Source: Paulownia fortunei (lineage: Eukaryota > Streptophyta > Magnoliopsida > Lamiales > Paulowniaceae). From it: DNA of 64,000 nucleotides. Positions 11,753 to 23,000 of this stretch are shown one piece after another. The translations under genes were made by a program, and so were the position numbers. The DNA is taken from contig CM033120.1 of NCBI GenBank assembly GCA_019321725.1, forward strand, positions 13,174,278 through 13,238,277. Direction: 5' to 3'. The notes beneath the pieces are model-generated. The model saw nothing but the letters and a program-made list of their open reading frames with translations. It was not told the origin of the DNA and searched no databases. Position 1 is the first letter of the stretch, and the number at the start of each line of letters is the position of its first letter.

Positions 11753-12272
11753 GTTGGTCTGTGTCATTATAGTTCATTGTGTGCTTTGTAAGCAGCAGTT
11801 AATGGCCTGTATTCTTTCTCTGATCAGTTCTAGCCAAGCTTTTCCAGCTGTTGTTTGTACAGGATGTGTTGGGTTGGTGATTAGGTTTCTTTGATTTTTC
11901 TTTTTATTATTTTCTTGAATTTTTTTCCAATTCTTTTTCTTCTCATCATTGATTTGAAGTTTATGAGGTGTATAGTAATCTTTTAGAGGACTATTTTTTG
12001 TTAAAAGTTGGGATGTTCTTACTTTTATGTATGATGTTTAATTTCATGTGCGGGAAATTATATTTATTTATTTTATTAATTCTCCTTCAAATATTTTCAC
12101 CATGTCCATTGGCAGAAGACTCCATTTTCCATATATGTTAGAAAGTTGGAGCTTGCTTGCCCGAGGAATAAAAACTCTTGGTAATAAATCATAATACTGG
12201 TTTCCCCCTTTTTTTTTTCCGCACCCTCACGATGAAGGAGATGACAGGGAACACAGAGCAAGTAATCGTTGG
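11753..12272. other. 3' flank of the DUF1223 gene
   Basis: Contains the probable 3' UTR of the DUF1223 gene and AT-rich sequence up to the Copia target site. No separate gene is visible. Confidence 0.55.
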
Positions 12273-12277
12273 GAAGA
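12273..12277. repeat. Target-site duplication, left copy (GAAGA)
   Basis: GAAGA directly precedes the 5' LTR. The same five bases directly follow the 3' LTR at 19677-19681. A 5-bp duplication is the standard product of Copia integrase. Confidence 0.95.
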
Positions 12278-13656
12278 TGTTGGATAGTATTATGCCCATT
12301 GAGTAAATTATTATGTAATATGACATTTTGAAATAAAATATTTGTTTTGATTTATTTATAAATCATTTTGAGCTTGCATTTGTCCATGGATTGTCTTGAT
12401 ATTATAAATTGAGTGTTTAAGTTGTTAAACACAAAAAGATTCAATTTATAATTCAATCCAAAGTATTATTGTCCACGATCGGTAAATAAATGCGGGCAAT
12501 TTATTTTGACAAGATTGTTTCAATTTTATAGAAGTCTATCTTTGACTTGGTAATAAAATTGAAAATACATTTCAATGTATTGGATTGGACCATGTGAAAT
12601 TGAAATTGTAATTTGACCACACAGATTTAATTTCACTTGATTGTCGTACGTGACACCTTAATCCTAAGCGAGTAATGAACTTCGATTACTAACTTGAAGT
12701 TCCTTGAAGTACCAATGAGTGAGATCAGATTGATGGTCAATATCTCGGTATTTTGGGAATTAAAGTGAAATAACGGAGAACATATATTCGTAATATGGAA
12801 TCCGTCACCTATTTTATAGGTATGATCATGATCTCACGAGTTCTTCTTATAGACAGTAAAATCTGAGCTCAGTAATTCAACATTGATTGTTGAATTAATT
12901 ATGTGATGTGATCACATGGGACTGTCAGATAGAAGTTGAAAGTTGAGCATTTATGAATATTGGAAAAGGGGCGTTTTGGTCAATTTACCCTATTCCAATT
13001 TTTCCAGTTGATCGACGGGGGTAACATGTAAGATCGATAAATCAGAGGATATATATAATTGATTATTAGCTTCAGTAATTCCAATTAGATTAAGAGTGCA
13101 GTCTCGTTTCTTTAGTGGAATGAAACAAGATTAATAAATTATTTTGATCGATCATGAGTTGATTGGGTCAAAATTAATTTATTGGAGCTTAGTCTAATTG
13201 GGTCCGATCAGGTCCCTTTGGTGGCTCCGGTATAAGGACTGGTTAAATTACAAGAGTTGTAATTTATTAAAACTGCATAAATTTGGGATAGTAAAAGATC
13301 TTATCAGATAAGATTCCTGAATTCTTATCAGATAAGAATTCTATTTTCTCTAGGATTCCCAAATTGGTTTATATTCAAGTTTCATTGTTGTGCCCACACA
13401 CACAGAAATAAGAGTGCAGTTTTAAAAGTTATTGAGAGAACACCAAAGAAGGCTTGGAGGTTAGAAGGGTGGCACCATTCAATATCAGACGAAAGATTAT
13501 TGTAGAAATCTTTATTGAGGTAATCTTTCTAAGTTTTTTCTTAACCAATTAATCAGTTTCGGTTAAATACGCATTGTGATCAAAGATCCTATGGCAGGAT
13601 GTTTGAATCATAGAAAATTAATTTTTATGATTGAACAATCCTGTCATTGGCTAACA
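12278..13656 (+). repeat. 5' LTR of the Copia element
   Basis: 1,379 bp, starts TGTTGG and ends CTAACA (TG..CA ends inside short inverted termini). It carries several AT-rich TATA-like stretches, for example near 13049 and 13231, and a twin CTTATCAGATAAG motif near 13309-13345 that may be regulatory. The retroviral-type U3/R/U5 limits cannot be fixed from sequence alone. Confidence 0.97.
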
Positions 13657-13658
13657 TA

Positions 13659-13670
13659 TGGTATCAGAGC
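13659..13670 (+). other. Primer-binding site (initiator tRNA-Met)
   Basis: TGGTATCAGAGC starts two bases after the 5' LTR. It complements the 3' end of plant initiator methionine tRNA, the primer used by most plant Copia elements. Confidence 0.95.
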
Positions 13671-14541
13671 CCGGTTTTGATATTACTTTGCGTATTTCAA
13701 ATTGATTAATTGTTTATGCATGTGTTAGTTGAGCGGTGTTAGAATTATATGATTTTAATTGTTTGATTGAATGAGTTTTAATTTTGAACAATTTATGGCC
13801 TTAGATTTTTTTTGGAGATGTAATTGTATTTTCGAGTCTTGTAACAAAAGGGGTGGATTACGATTCCATAATTTCCCTTTTGATTCGATTTATTGCAATA
13901 GAAAATTATAAATTTTTGTTGTAAAAATTGAAAATTCGGAGGACTTCCTTGCAATTAAAAGATGAAGACTTAACTGCATCTTCTCCAAAATTCGGAGGAC
14001 TTGGATGCAATTGAAGAAAAGATTGGTGAAGAAGACGCTGCTGGCCGCGATCGACTGTCGTTTCTGGCTGTGGTTCACGTGGAGGAGATGGCGAGCATCA
14101 AAGCAACGCCGCCCGCGGCAGTGTCTGTCGACGGCAGCGACCGACGGAATGCCTGGAATCGCCCGCGACCGCCCGCGACGACAGCGGCTTCGATTTGCGC
14201 TGTGGGAGTTGCTGGCCGTTGATTCAGGCGGCGGCGAGCGACGGTGATGGGCGGAGATGATGACACAGTCTCTGCTTGTTCTCGTCCTCGGCTCCGATAG
14301 TCTGGGCAACGACCGCAGCCAACGGAGCGTCTGGATCGGGCAGCGCCGACGGCGGCTTCACCTTTGCAACAGCAAGTTTCTGGCCGTTGATTCAGGCGGC
14401 GGCGAGGAGATGGTGCCAGTTGCTGCTCGTCCTCGGCCTCGGCTCCGAAGTGTGGGCGACGGTGGCTGACTGGAGAAATCCGGCGACGGTGGCGGCTGGA
14501 GAATCCGGCCATGGCAGCTGAAGACAATCGGGGTCCGATTC

Positions 14542-14573
<32 letters not shown>

Positions 14574-15579
14574 AAATCAGAAACGGGTCGGTTTTCCTGT
14601 GCATGGGTCGGATTTCCTGAACCGGGTCGGATTTTTGATTTGGATAATGGGCTGGACTTCTGATTTAGATAATGGGCTGGATCTTGCAAATGAAAATTGA
14701 AGAGTTGGGCTGGCTTGTGGTCCAACTAGATCTTTAATTTATTTGTAATTTGTGTTTAAGATGGGCCATAAATTTGTTCTTAATTATTGTTTTATTGCTT
14801 TAATTAATTTGTGAATTAAATGTCATTCATGTAACATGTCATGTAGATTAAATTTACACCGCTCTAGGTACTATACTGTCATGCATATTTTTAATATTTA
14901 TTTTCGTTTCTAATTTTAATTAGATTAGAAAATTAAATATTATGATTAATGATTGAACCATTTTAAGAGTTAAAATTGGTTAGGATATCATTAATGAATA
15001 AAAAATCAAATGGTTGAAAATATTAAGTGTGTGAGGGTGCACTATTTTAGTGAGCCCATGGTTTTCCCTATTAGCCCATTAGTAAGAATTGTGTATACCT
15101 TGTGCCAATTTATTTGGTCTCCCTATAGGAGGGTTGCACTGTTTCGGTTACTAGATTGGGTCCAATGTGGTGATAAATTTTAAGTGTTAATTAATCACGT
15201 TTACCCTATAGGTAACGTAATTAATTAGGTACTAAAAAAAAAAAAAAAAATTTATCAATATAGGGTTATACACTTAAATCAGAAACATCATGGGGATTTC
15301 CTATAGAATATTCAAATGATGTCAATGATGGCCGAAATTATGCGATACTAAATTAATATTGCATGAGATGCTAGATATATTGAATTTAGTGGGAGGGTCC
15401 CAGCCTAGCCATAAATCACATTTATTTCTCCTAAAGAGAGATATGTTTAAGATTTTGGGGTTTTAGGTAATCGCTATATAGCAGTAGTTTTGGGTCTACT
15501 CATGCAATTTTTTTGCATTATATATATAAAGTTTATTTGTTACATGCATAGCTCATTTTAATATTTTTATTTCAGAAAA
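13671..15579 (+). other. Long untranslated leader of the Copia element with GC-rich insert
   Basis: 1.9 kb lie between primer site and gag start. Most is AT-rich. The stretch about 13990-14535 is strongly GC-rich and contains a diverged tandem duplication: CTGGCCGTTGATTCAGGCGG recurs at 14212 and 14380 (period about 168), each followed by a CTCGTCCTCGG-type string. The block ends at A27 (14542-14568), followed by repeated GGGTCGG and GGGCTGG words to about 14720. No long protein with a recognisable domain is encoded on either strand. The abrupt GC change and terminal A run look like captured foreign sequence, but the source is unknown. Confidence 0.7.
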
Positions 15580-16500
15580 ATGTCTGGAAATTCACTGTCC
15601 ATGATTTTAGCTAAAAATCAACTGGTTGGAGAAAATTATATTGATTGGAAACGTAATTTGATGATTGTTCTCACTGCGGAGAAGCATAAGTTTGTGCTAA
15701 CTGAACCCTGTCCCGCTATACCTACTGTGGAGTCTACGGCTGAACAGAAGGCAGCCTATGACAAGTGGATCCATTCTGATGAGATGGCCCGCTGCTACAT
15801 TTTGGGATCTATCTCAAATGTGTTGCAACAGAAACATCAGAATATGGAAACTGCTAGTGATGTCATGGAGAGCCTTCGGGAAATGTTCGAGCACCAAGGA
15901 CGCCAGGCCCGCCAGGCAGCTATTAGGTCTATTATGAACATGCGCATGAAACCTGGGACGCCCGTGAGAGATCATATGCTTGCATTGATCGCTCAGTTTA
16001 ACGTGGCTGAGGTTTTGGGGGCTGAGATCAAATCGGAGACACAGGTTGACATGGCTTTGGAGACTCTTCCTAAGATGTTCTCACAGTTCAAGGTTAGCTA
16101 TAACATGAACAAGCTGAACATGTCCCTGACCGAGTTGATGAAGGAGCTCCAAAATGCTGAAAATGTTCTTAAGACCAGAGGTGGTGATGCACTTGCTGTT
16201 ACTTCTACTGGACCATCCTCTTCCAAGCCGAAAGGCAAAGGAGGTAACAAGAGGAAGAAGTCCAACAAGAAGGGTCCACAGCAACAGGCGAAAAAGGCAA
16301 AGTCGGATGGCAAGCCCAAGGGGAAGTGCTTTTATTGTGGACAGAAGGGTCATTGGAAGAGGAACTGCCCAGAATACCTAGCTTCGAAAAAGCAAGGTAA
16401 TGGTGAGTTATCTTTTATTGAGTCATGTTTAGTGGTTGATTCTACTGATACTTGGATAGTAGATTCTGGAGCCACTAATCATATTTGCAATACATTGTAG
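15580..16500 (+). pseudogene. Copia gag and start of protease, ended by TAG
   Basis: Open frame of 306 codons from ATG 15580. It shows a Copia-type gag (UBN2-like, roughly residues 15-200), a lysine-rich linker, then a zinc knuckle CFYCGQKGHWKRNC (CX2CX4HX4C) from residue 250. The aspartic protease motif WIVDSGATNH follows, with catalytic Asp near residue 295. The frame stops at TAG 16498-16500, just after the catalytic motif, in the middle of the protease. Sequence beyond the TAG stays Copia-like in the same frame, so this is a nonsense change rather than the normal gag end. Gag itself appears whole, which is what a mobilisable non-autonomous copy would need for particle formation. Confidence 0.9.
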
Positions 16501-18283
16501 GGGTTCCAAGTAACCAGGGAGCTCAATGAAGGGGAACATACTCTCAGAGTTGGCACAGGAGCAGTGGTGTCTGCAAGAGCTGTTGGAATTGTTTATCTTT
16601 ATTTTAGAGATAAGAAACATTTGGTTTTAAGAAATTGTTATTATGTCCCAAATATTACTAGAAATTTGATTTCTGTTGCTTTATTGTTTAGACAAGGATA
16701 TTATGTCCATTTTTCATCAATGGCAGTTAATATTTTCTTGAATAAAGCTCTTATCTGTAAGGGATGTTTGAATAATGATTTGTATGTCTTAAAACCTACC
16801 GACAGCTTATTGTATCACACTACATCTAACAAGCGCATCAAGTTGTCTCCCACTAATGAGACTTTTTTTATGGCACCTAAGACTTGGTCATATTAACCTA
16901 AATAGGATTCAGAGGCTAGTAAGGGATGGCCCTTTAAGTGATTTAGAGGTGGAATCCCTGCCTATATGTGAGTCCTGTTTGGAAGGTAAAATGACTAAGA
17001 GACCCTTTACTTCTAAGGGACTTAGGGCGAAAGAAGTCTTGGAATTAGTGCATTCTGACGTATGTGGACCAATTAGTGTCCAAGCTAGAGGTGGATATGA
17101 GTATTTCATCACCTTCACTGATGATTACTCTCGATACGATTATGTTTACCTAATGGTTCGCAAATCTGAGGCTCTTGAAAAGTTCAAGGAATTCAGAAAT
17201 GAAGCGGAGAAGCAATTAGGTAAGAACATTAAAACACTTCGATCAGATCGAGGTGGAGAGTATCTATCCAACGACAAGGTGACTTTTCTCGTGCTGTATG
17301 TGGATGACATCCTACTTATTGGAAATAATGTAGGAGTGTTAACATCAGCAAAACACTGGTTGGCACAACATTTTGATATGAAGGACTTGGGAGAAGCAAA
17401 CTATGTTCTAGGAATCCATATCCTTCGGGATAGGAAGAACAGACAGATTGCTCTATCGCAAGCTTCATATATTGACAAGATACTGGTGAGGTTTGCTATG
17501 CAAAATTCCAAGAAAGGCCAAATGCCTTTCAGACATGGAATTCACCTGTCACGGGAGCACTGTCCTAAGACTCCTAGTGAGGTGGAATACATGAAGCAAG
17601 TTCCTTATGCCTTGGCTGTAGGAAGCCTCATGTATGCTATGCTGTGTACCCGACCAGATATCTGTTATGCTGTTGGGATTGTCAGTAGATATCAGTCAAA
17701 CCCGGGCCCGGAGCACTGGACTGCTGTAAAGCATATACTCAAGTATCTTCGGAGAACTAGAGGATATATGCTAGTTTATTCAGCTCCAGAATTGGTGGCT
17801 GTGGGCTATACTGATTCTGATTTTCAGGCTGATAGGGACTCTCGTAAGTCCACATCAGGGTCAGTGTTCACATTGGGTGGTGGTGCCGTTGTTTGGAGGA
17901 GTATCAAGCAATCTTGTATTGCTGATTCCACAATGGAGGCAGAATACGTGGCGGCTTGTGAAGCAGCTAAAGAAGCCGTGTGGTTGAGGAAGTTTCTGCT
18001 GAGCCTTGAGGTGGTTCCTTCTGCATCACAGGCCATAACTTTACACTGTGACAACAGTGGAGCAGTGGCAAATGCAAAAGAGCCCAGAAACCATCAACGT
18101 GGAAAACACATTGAACGAAAGTATCACCTTGTTAGGGATATCGTTCAACAAGGAGATGTGACAGTGTGCAAGATTGCATCTGCAGAAAATCTTGCTGATC
18201 CCTTTACTAAGAGCTTACCAGTTAAGAGTTTTGAGGGGCATATTAAATGTATGGGCATACTTGACGTGTCTCATTTACTCTAG
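16501..18283 (+). pseudogene. Copia pol remnant: protease end, integrase and RT/RNase H with frameshift and deletion
   Basis: From 16501 the protease remainder and gag-pre-integrase segment continue in the gag frame up to a run of seven T at 16863-16869. After it the homology continues in the +1 frame, so one T is extra. That second frame runs to TAG at 18281-18283. It shows the pre-integrase zinc-binding region (HLRLGHIN, CESCLEGK), the integrase core (HSDVCGP, TDDYSRY, RSDRGGEY), then a direct jump near 17275 into VTFLVLYVDDILL, the catalytic YVDD of reverse transcriptase. RNase H segments GYTDSDFQADRDSRKSTSG and DSTMEAEYVAACEAAKEA follow, with the usual Copia C-terminus. From family layout roughly 400-500 residues are missing. 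The deletion keeps frame. Confidence 0.92.
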
Positions 18284-18297
18284 GGCAAGTGGGAGAT
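18284..18297 (+). other. Polypurine tract
   Basis: GGCAAGTGGGAGAT lies directly before the 3' LTR and right after the pol stop codon. AAGTGGGAGAT is the usual plant Copia plus-strand primer region. Confidence 0.85.
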
Positions 18298-19676
18298 TGT
18301 TGGATAGTATTATGCCCATTGAGTAAATTATTATGTAATATGACATTTTGAAATAAAATATTTGTTTTGATTTATTTATAAATCATTTTGAGCTTGCATT
18401 TGTCCATGGATTGTCTTGATATTATAAATTGAGTGTTTAAGTTGTTAAACACAAAAAGATTCAATTTATAATTCAATCCAAAGTATTATTGTCCACGATC
18501 GGTAAATAAATGCGGGCAATTTATTTTGACAAGATTGTTTCAATTTTATAGAAGTCTATCTTTGACTTGGTAATAAAATTGAAAATACATTTCAATGTAT
18601 TGGATTGGACCATGTGAAATTGAAATTGTAATTTAACCACACAGATTTAATTTCACTTGATTGTCGTACGTGACACCTTAATCCTAAGCGAGTAATGAAC
18701 TTCGATTACTAACTTGAAGTTCCTTGAAGTACCAATGAGTGAGATCAGATTGATGGTCAATATCTCGGTATTTTGGGAATTAAAGTGAAATAACGGAGAA
18801 CATATATTCGTAATATGGAATCCGTCACCTATTTTATAGGTATGATCATGATCTCACGAGTTCTTCTTATAGACAGTAAAATCTGAGCTCAGTAATTCAA
18901 CATTGATTGTTGAATTAATTATGTGATGTGATCACATGGGACTGTCAGATAGAAGTTGAAAGTTGAGCATTTATGAATATTGGAAAAGGGGCGTTTTGGT
19001 CAATTTACCCTATTCCAATTTTTCCAGTTGATCGACGGGGGTAACATGTAAGATCGATAAATCAGAGGATATATATAATTGATTATTAGCTTCAGTAATT
19101 CCAATTAGATTAAGAGTGCAGTCTCGTTTCTTTAGTGGAATGAAACAAGATTAATAAATTATTTTGATCGATCATGAGTTGATTGGGTCAAAATTAATTT
19201 ATTGGAGCTTAGTCTAATTGGGTCCGATCAGGTCCCTTTGGTGGCTCCGGTATAAGGACTGGTTAAATTACAAGAGTTGTAATTTATTAAAACTGCATAA
19301 ATTTGGGATAGTAAAAGATCTTATCAGATAAGATTCCTGAATTCTTATCAGATAAGAATTCTATTTTCTCTAGGATTCCCAAATTGGTTTATATTCAAGT
19401 TTCATTGTTGTGCCCACACACACAGAAATAAGAGTGCAGTTTTAAAAGTTATTGAGAGAACACCAAAGAAGGCTTGGAGGTTAGAAGGGTGGCACCATTC
19501 AATATCAGACGAAAGATTATTGTAGAAATCTTTATTGAGGTAATCTTTCTAAGTTTTTTCTTAACCAATTAATCAGTTTCGGTTAAATACGCATTGTGAT
19601 CAAAGATCCTATGGCAGGATGTTTGAATCATAGAAAATTAATTTTTATGATTGAACAATCCTGTCATTGGCTAACA
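18298..19676 (+). repeat. 3' LTR of the Copia element
   Basis: 1,379 bp, identical to the 5' LTR except for A at 18635 where the 5' copy has G. The change is a G-to-A (C-to-T on the other strand, CAA context) transition, as expected from deamination of a methylated cytosine. Confidence 0.97.
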
Positions 19677-19681
19677 GAAGA
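19677..19681. repeat. Target-site duplication, right copy (GAAGA)
   Basis: Matches 12273-12277 exactly, which proves both ends of the insertion. Confidence 0.95.
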
Positions 19682-20060
19682 TACGTAAATGCTAATCATA
19701 TACACTGATTACAGTAAAATTTCTGGGAACATTTTCAAATATATAACGAGGTTATTTGTTCAGCCATTACACTACAAAGAAAGAAGGCATGTCTTTTGAT
19801 ATTGGAGAGCAATTCTTGTTTGAATGCTTTCTGATAATGAAAATTTTAATTTTTGCAACCTTAAAAACAATATTTACAATAAAGAAAGTATAGTGCCAAA
19901 AAGGGCACATTCCTACACATTATTTTACTCTACAGTACGCATTCAGAACTTTTCCTCACCATCCATCAGAAGGAACCAAATACAGATGGACCGGGAAATG
20001 GTTAAAAAAATTCCATTGGAGGAAAACATCATCAGCAATCATCAAATGCAAACCTGCACT
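19682..20060. other. 3' flank of the VAP-like gene
   Basis: Probably the 3' UTR and downstream region of the minus-strand VAP-like gene (stop at 20061-20063). The retrotransposon inserted about 380 bp beyond that stop codon. No other gene is seen. Confidence 0.55.
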
Positions 20061-23000
20061 TCACACTGAATCTACTGCCTCACCCTGCTGCCGAGCAAGA
20101 TATTTCTCCCTTCGTTCTTTCTGAACAACAAAGAGAGAAAAGGCACAATTAGCAACAATCACATAAAAGTTGGCGGGATTTCAAGAACTTACTAATACAT
20201 TAAACTTATAATCTCATGCTGATGGGGCATACATAGAGGGTGAATACTTACCCATTCATCTATAACAAGACCTTCCCCGACCACCCGTGGACCTGTGTTT
20301 GCTGGGGCCTTCTTGCGAGCTTCTATTGCAGCATCGGCTTCAGCCAATTGACGCTTCAGTTTTTCAAGTGCCTTAATCATACAGAATGTCATGGGGTAAA
20401 AAGAGTGTAAAGGACTAACATTCAGTACAAAATTATTTAAAACCTGACTCTTACAGGATTAGCACGCTCCGGATCCAAGAAAACAACTTGCAATACACGT
20501 TCAACAGTTACCTGATCCCTTTGCTCATCAAACTGCAGAAGAATTCAAACAAGTACTCATAAGAAATCTAGGATTTGATACGCATATCACCTTACCCATA
20601 TCAGACCATCATCTCTCAAGTGGAACTAGTCCAGGTTCAATCAGAAAAGTAGCAGTCAGTGACCCATTCAGCAAGGTAACATGCCGTACATGCTGTATTA
20701 GATAGGATGTTACAATAACTATGCAGCCAAATACATGTCAATTAAAACATGAGAATAAGTACCATCTAGTGCAATAGGCCAGTTAGTGATCATTTTTCTA
20801 GCTAAGGGCAGTAACAACTTATCATTGTAATCCTACAAGATAGAAGGTACACCAAAATTCAAAGTATTATGAATGAACTTGTAATTCCAGTCAAAACTTT
20901 GACATGTTAAAAATTTATACAACAAAATGCATTTTACTAGATGGTGTCATCTCAGGAAAAACTAGGGGCAAACCAAAAATTACTTTCTTGTCCAACTCAA
21001 AGGGTAAACCCTTTAAATCCTCTAATTCAAATGCTTTTGTTCCTTACCCAAGGATTTCGGCTCGTTCCAAACCACCCAATTTACCTAAGTGGGGTTATAA
21101 ACCGTTGGATAATACATAATGATGTCATCATTTCACTTTGTGACGTCATCCTTACACATCCACTACCGAAGTGGGTGGCATGAAATCTCCGAAGAATTCT
21201 ACTGTGTATTTAATGGCATTGCATTCAAATTCTTGTGACATAATTACGTTACACAATCAGCTTAGGGACAACCAAGGAGAGACATATAGAAAATAAAAAA
21301 CATACTAACATCAAAGTCCATAATAGAGCTCAAAACCTCCAAATCTATCTTTTCAAAAAGGATTGAAAGATGGAATAAAAGAGAGACAATGGTGGCTTCT
21401 TTCACATGGGACATTAATATCATCTGTCAGTAGTGCGTATGACAATTTCTGAAAAAAAAAAATTGGCATGAAATAATTGTGCACCCATATGCGGATATAA
21501 GTATCTACAAGATAGTAGCTATGAAATGAAACTGAAGTAGTCTACTTTATTTGCAATCTAGGGAAGCCGTACAGTTGTGTGAACACTTACATTCATAAAC
21601 TTGTTACTATAAATTCAATTGTCAGTGTTATGATAAATGCATGCTTAACGGCTTACTATAAATAAGCGTAGTAGGTACCTTCAAAAAAATTATCAAGGTT
21701 ACAGGTAAATGGTGCAGAAGTTAAAGCAACAAAACTATTAACACCAAAAAGAGCTATTACGTGAAGGCCAAACAGTATTTTCTAATTATCCAATGTGTAA
21801 TGCGTACAAACATGGTGGATCCACCATTGACGTTTTAAATGAACTTATGTTGCATTTGGATTGAAGGATTTGAAAGCTAGGATTTCAAATCGGCGATAAC
21901 AAATTCATTAAATTTGTTTGGATAATTTTATGATGCAATGGGTTACAAATATTTTAACACGCATTTTTAACTATTTTTTAAATCATTATGGTGGATTCAA
22001 ATCCACCTAGTATTGAAGTCATTTAATTTTTTTTTCTCAAACCCAAATCCTCCAAATGCAACCTTAGTTCATCACAACGTTCACCATAATTCAATAATCA
22101 TGACTGACATTATGCTTACAACTACTCTCACAATTGTTATTTATTAACTCACAGCGAAGCACTCACCAACTCAGGCACATAATCTGTTCCTTCTTTCACC
22201 TTAAGACTCATAATCTTGAACTTAACCTTGCTCTTCTGATTTATAGGCTTTTCATTGTTCTCCGGATGCTCCACGAACTTGAATACTGTCAACCAAAAAC
22301 ATAAATAGATTTATTTTCAGATGGAAGTATCAAGTTGCATAAAGATAGTATATGAAAGATTTTGGAATTTAATGTTCCACTGAGATTAACCATGTCCACA
22401 TGAGAAGTAATAATGAACCAAATTAATTACCAGTAGCTATGAGGCTTTCTCCAGGAGCAAGGATACCTCCAGGGGGTCGCATAAAACAACTCTTTGGTGC
22501 AGTAGTTTGAAACTAAAGAAAGGGAAAGAAACAGTCAAGCCACTTTTAAATCACAACTTATCTAGTTCACACGCAATGATTGCTCTATATCATTTAAATT
22601 TTAGAGGTCAGTAGCTCATTTTTTTTCTTTCCTTTCCTTTTCGACTAAATCGGGAATCTCAATGAATATATCAAATAAACACCAAAATTGTATAATATTT
22701 GCCTTATGTCACGCTTTGGGACTATTAAGCTACTATGTGTCACAGAAGCAACAACAGTAAATGGACTCAAACAGCTAAACAATATTTAAGTACCTAAAGG
22801 GGCTAGCTATACCAGAGCTATTATGTTGGAGTTGAGGTGCATATCTTCCTATTTGTCATGCTATGATATCTAACACAGACGTAAAAGCTCAATAGGAATG
22901 TAGAATCTTGTGCCATTGTATGTCAGTAAGGATTTCCTTTCAGAAATTCAACTGGAAACTATACAATTAAAAAGTGAGACACCAAAAGTGCTTCCACATC

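Larger units (their letters stand above)
12278..19676 (+). mobile_element. Young, defective Copia LTR retrotransposon
   Basis: A 7,399-bp element with two 1,379-bp LTRs (TGTTGG...CTAACA), a 5-bp target duplication, a primer-binding site for initiator tRNA-Met and a purine-rich tract. Domains run gag, protease, integrase, reverse transcriptase, RNase H, which is Copia order. I compared the LTRs base by base by eye: they differ only at 12615 (G) versus 18635 (A). The coding region is damaged: TAG at 16498-16500, a one-base frame change in the T7 run at 16863-16869, and a large in-frame deletion near 17275 that removes the end of integrase and the first part of reverse transcriptase. The 5' leader is long (1.9 kb). 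The copy cannot encode a full set of proteins, so if it moved in this form it was mobilised in trans. It lies between the 3' ends of two convergent genes and interrupts neither coding region. Confidence 0.97.

Noticed and set aside
14075..14527. Arg/Ser/Pro-rich frames on both strands in the Copia leader
   Set aside because: Caused by high GC content and lack of stops. No domain, no start context, and several overlapping frames are equally open.
16081..16353. Minus-strand frames within gag
   Set aside because: Shadows of the gag frame.
20904..21183. 71- and 80-codon frames in VAP intron 4
   Set aside because: Located in an intron on the opposite strand; no family resemblance. They may be part of an old insertion, but no ends were seen.
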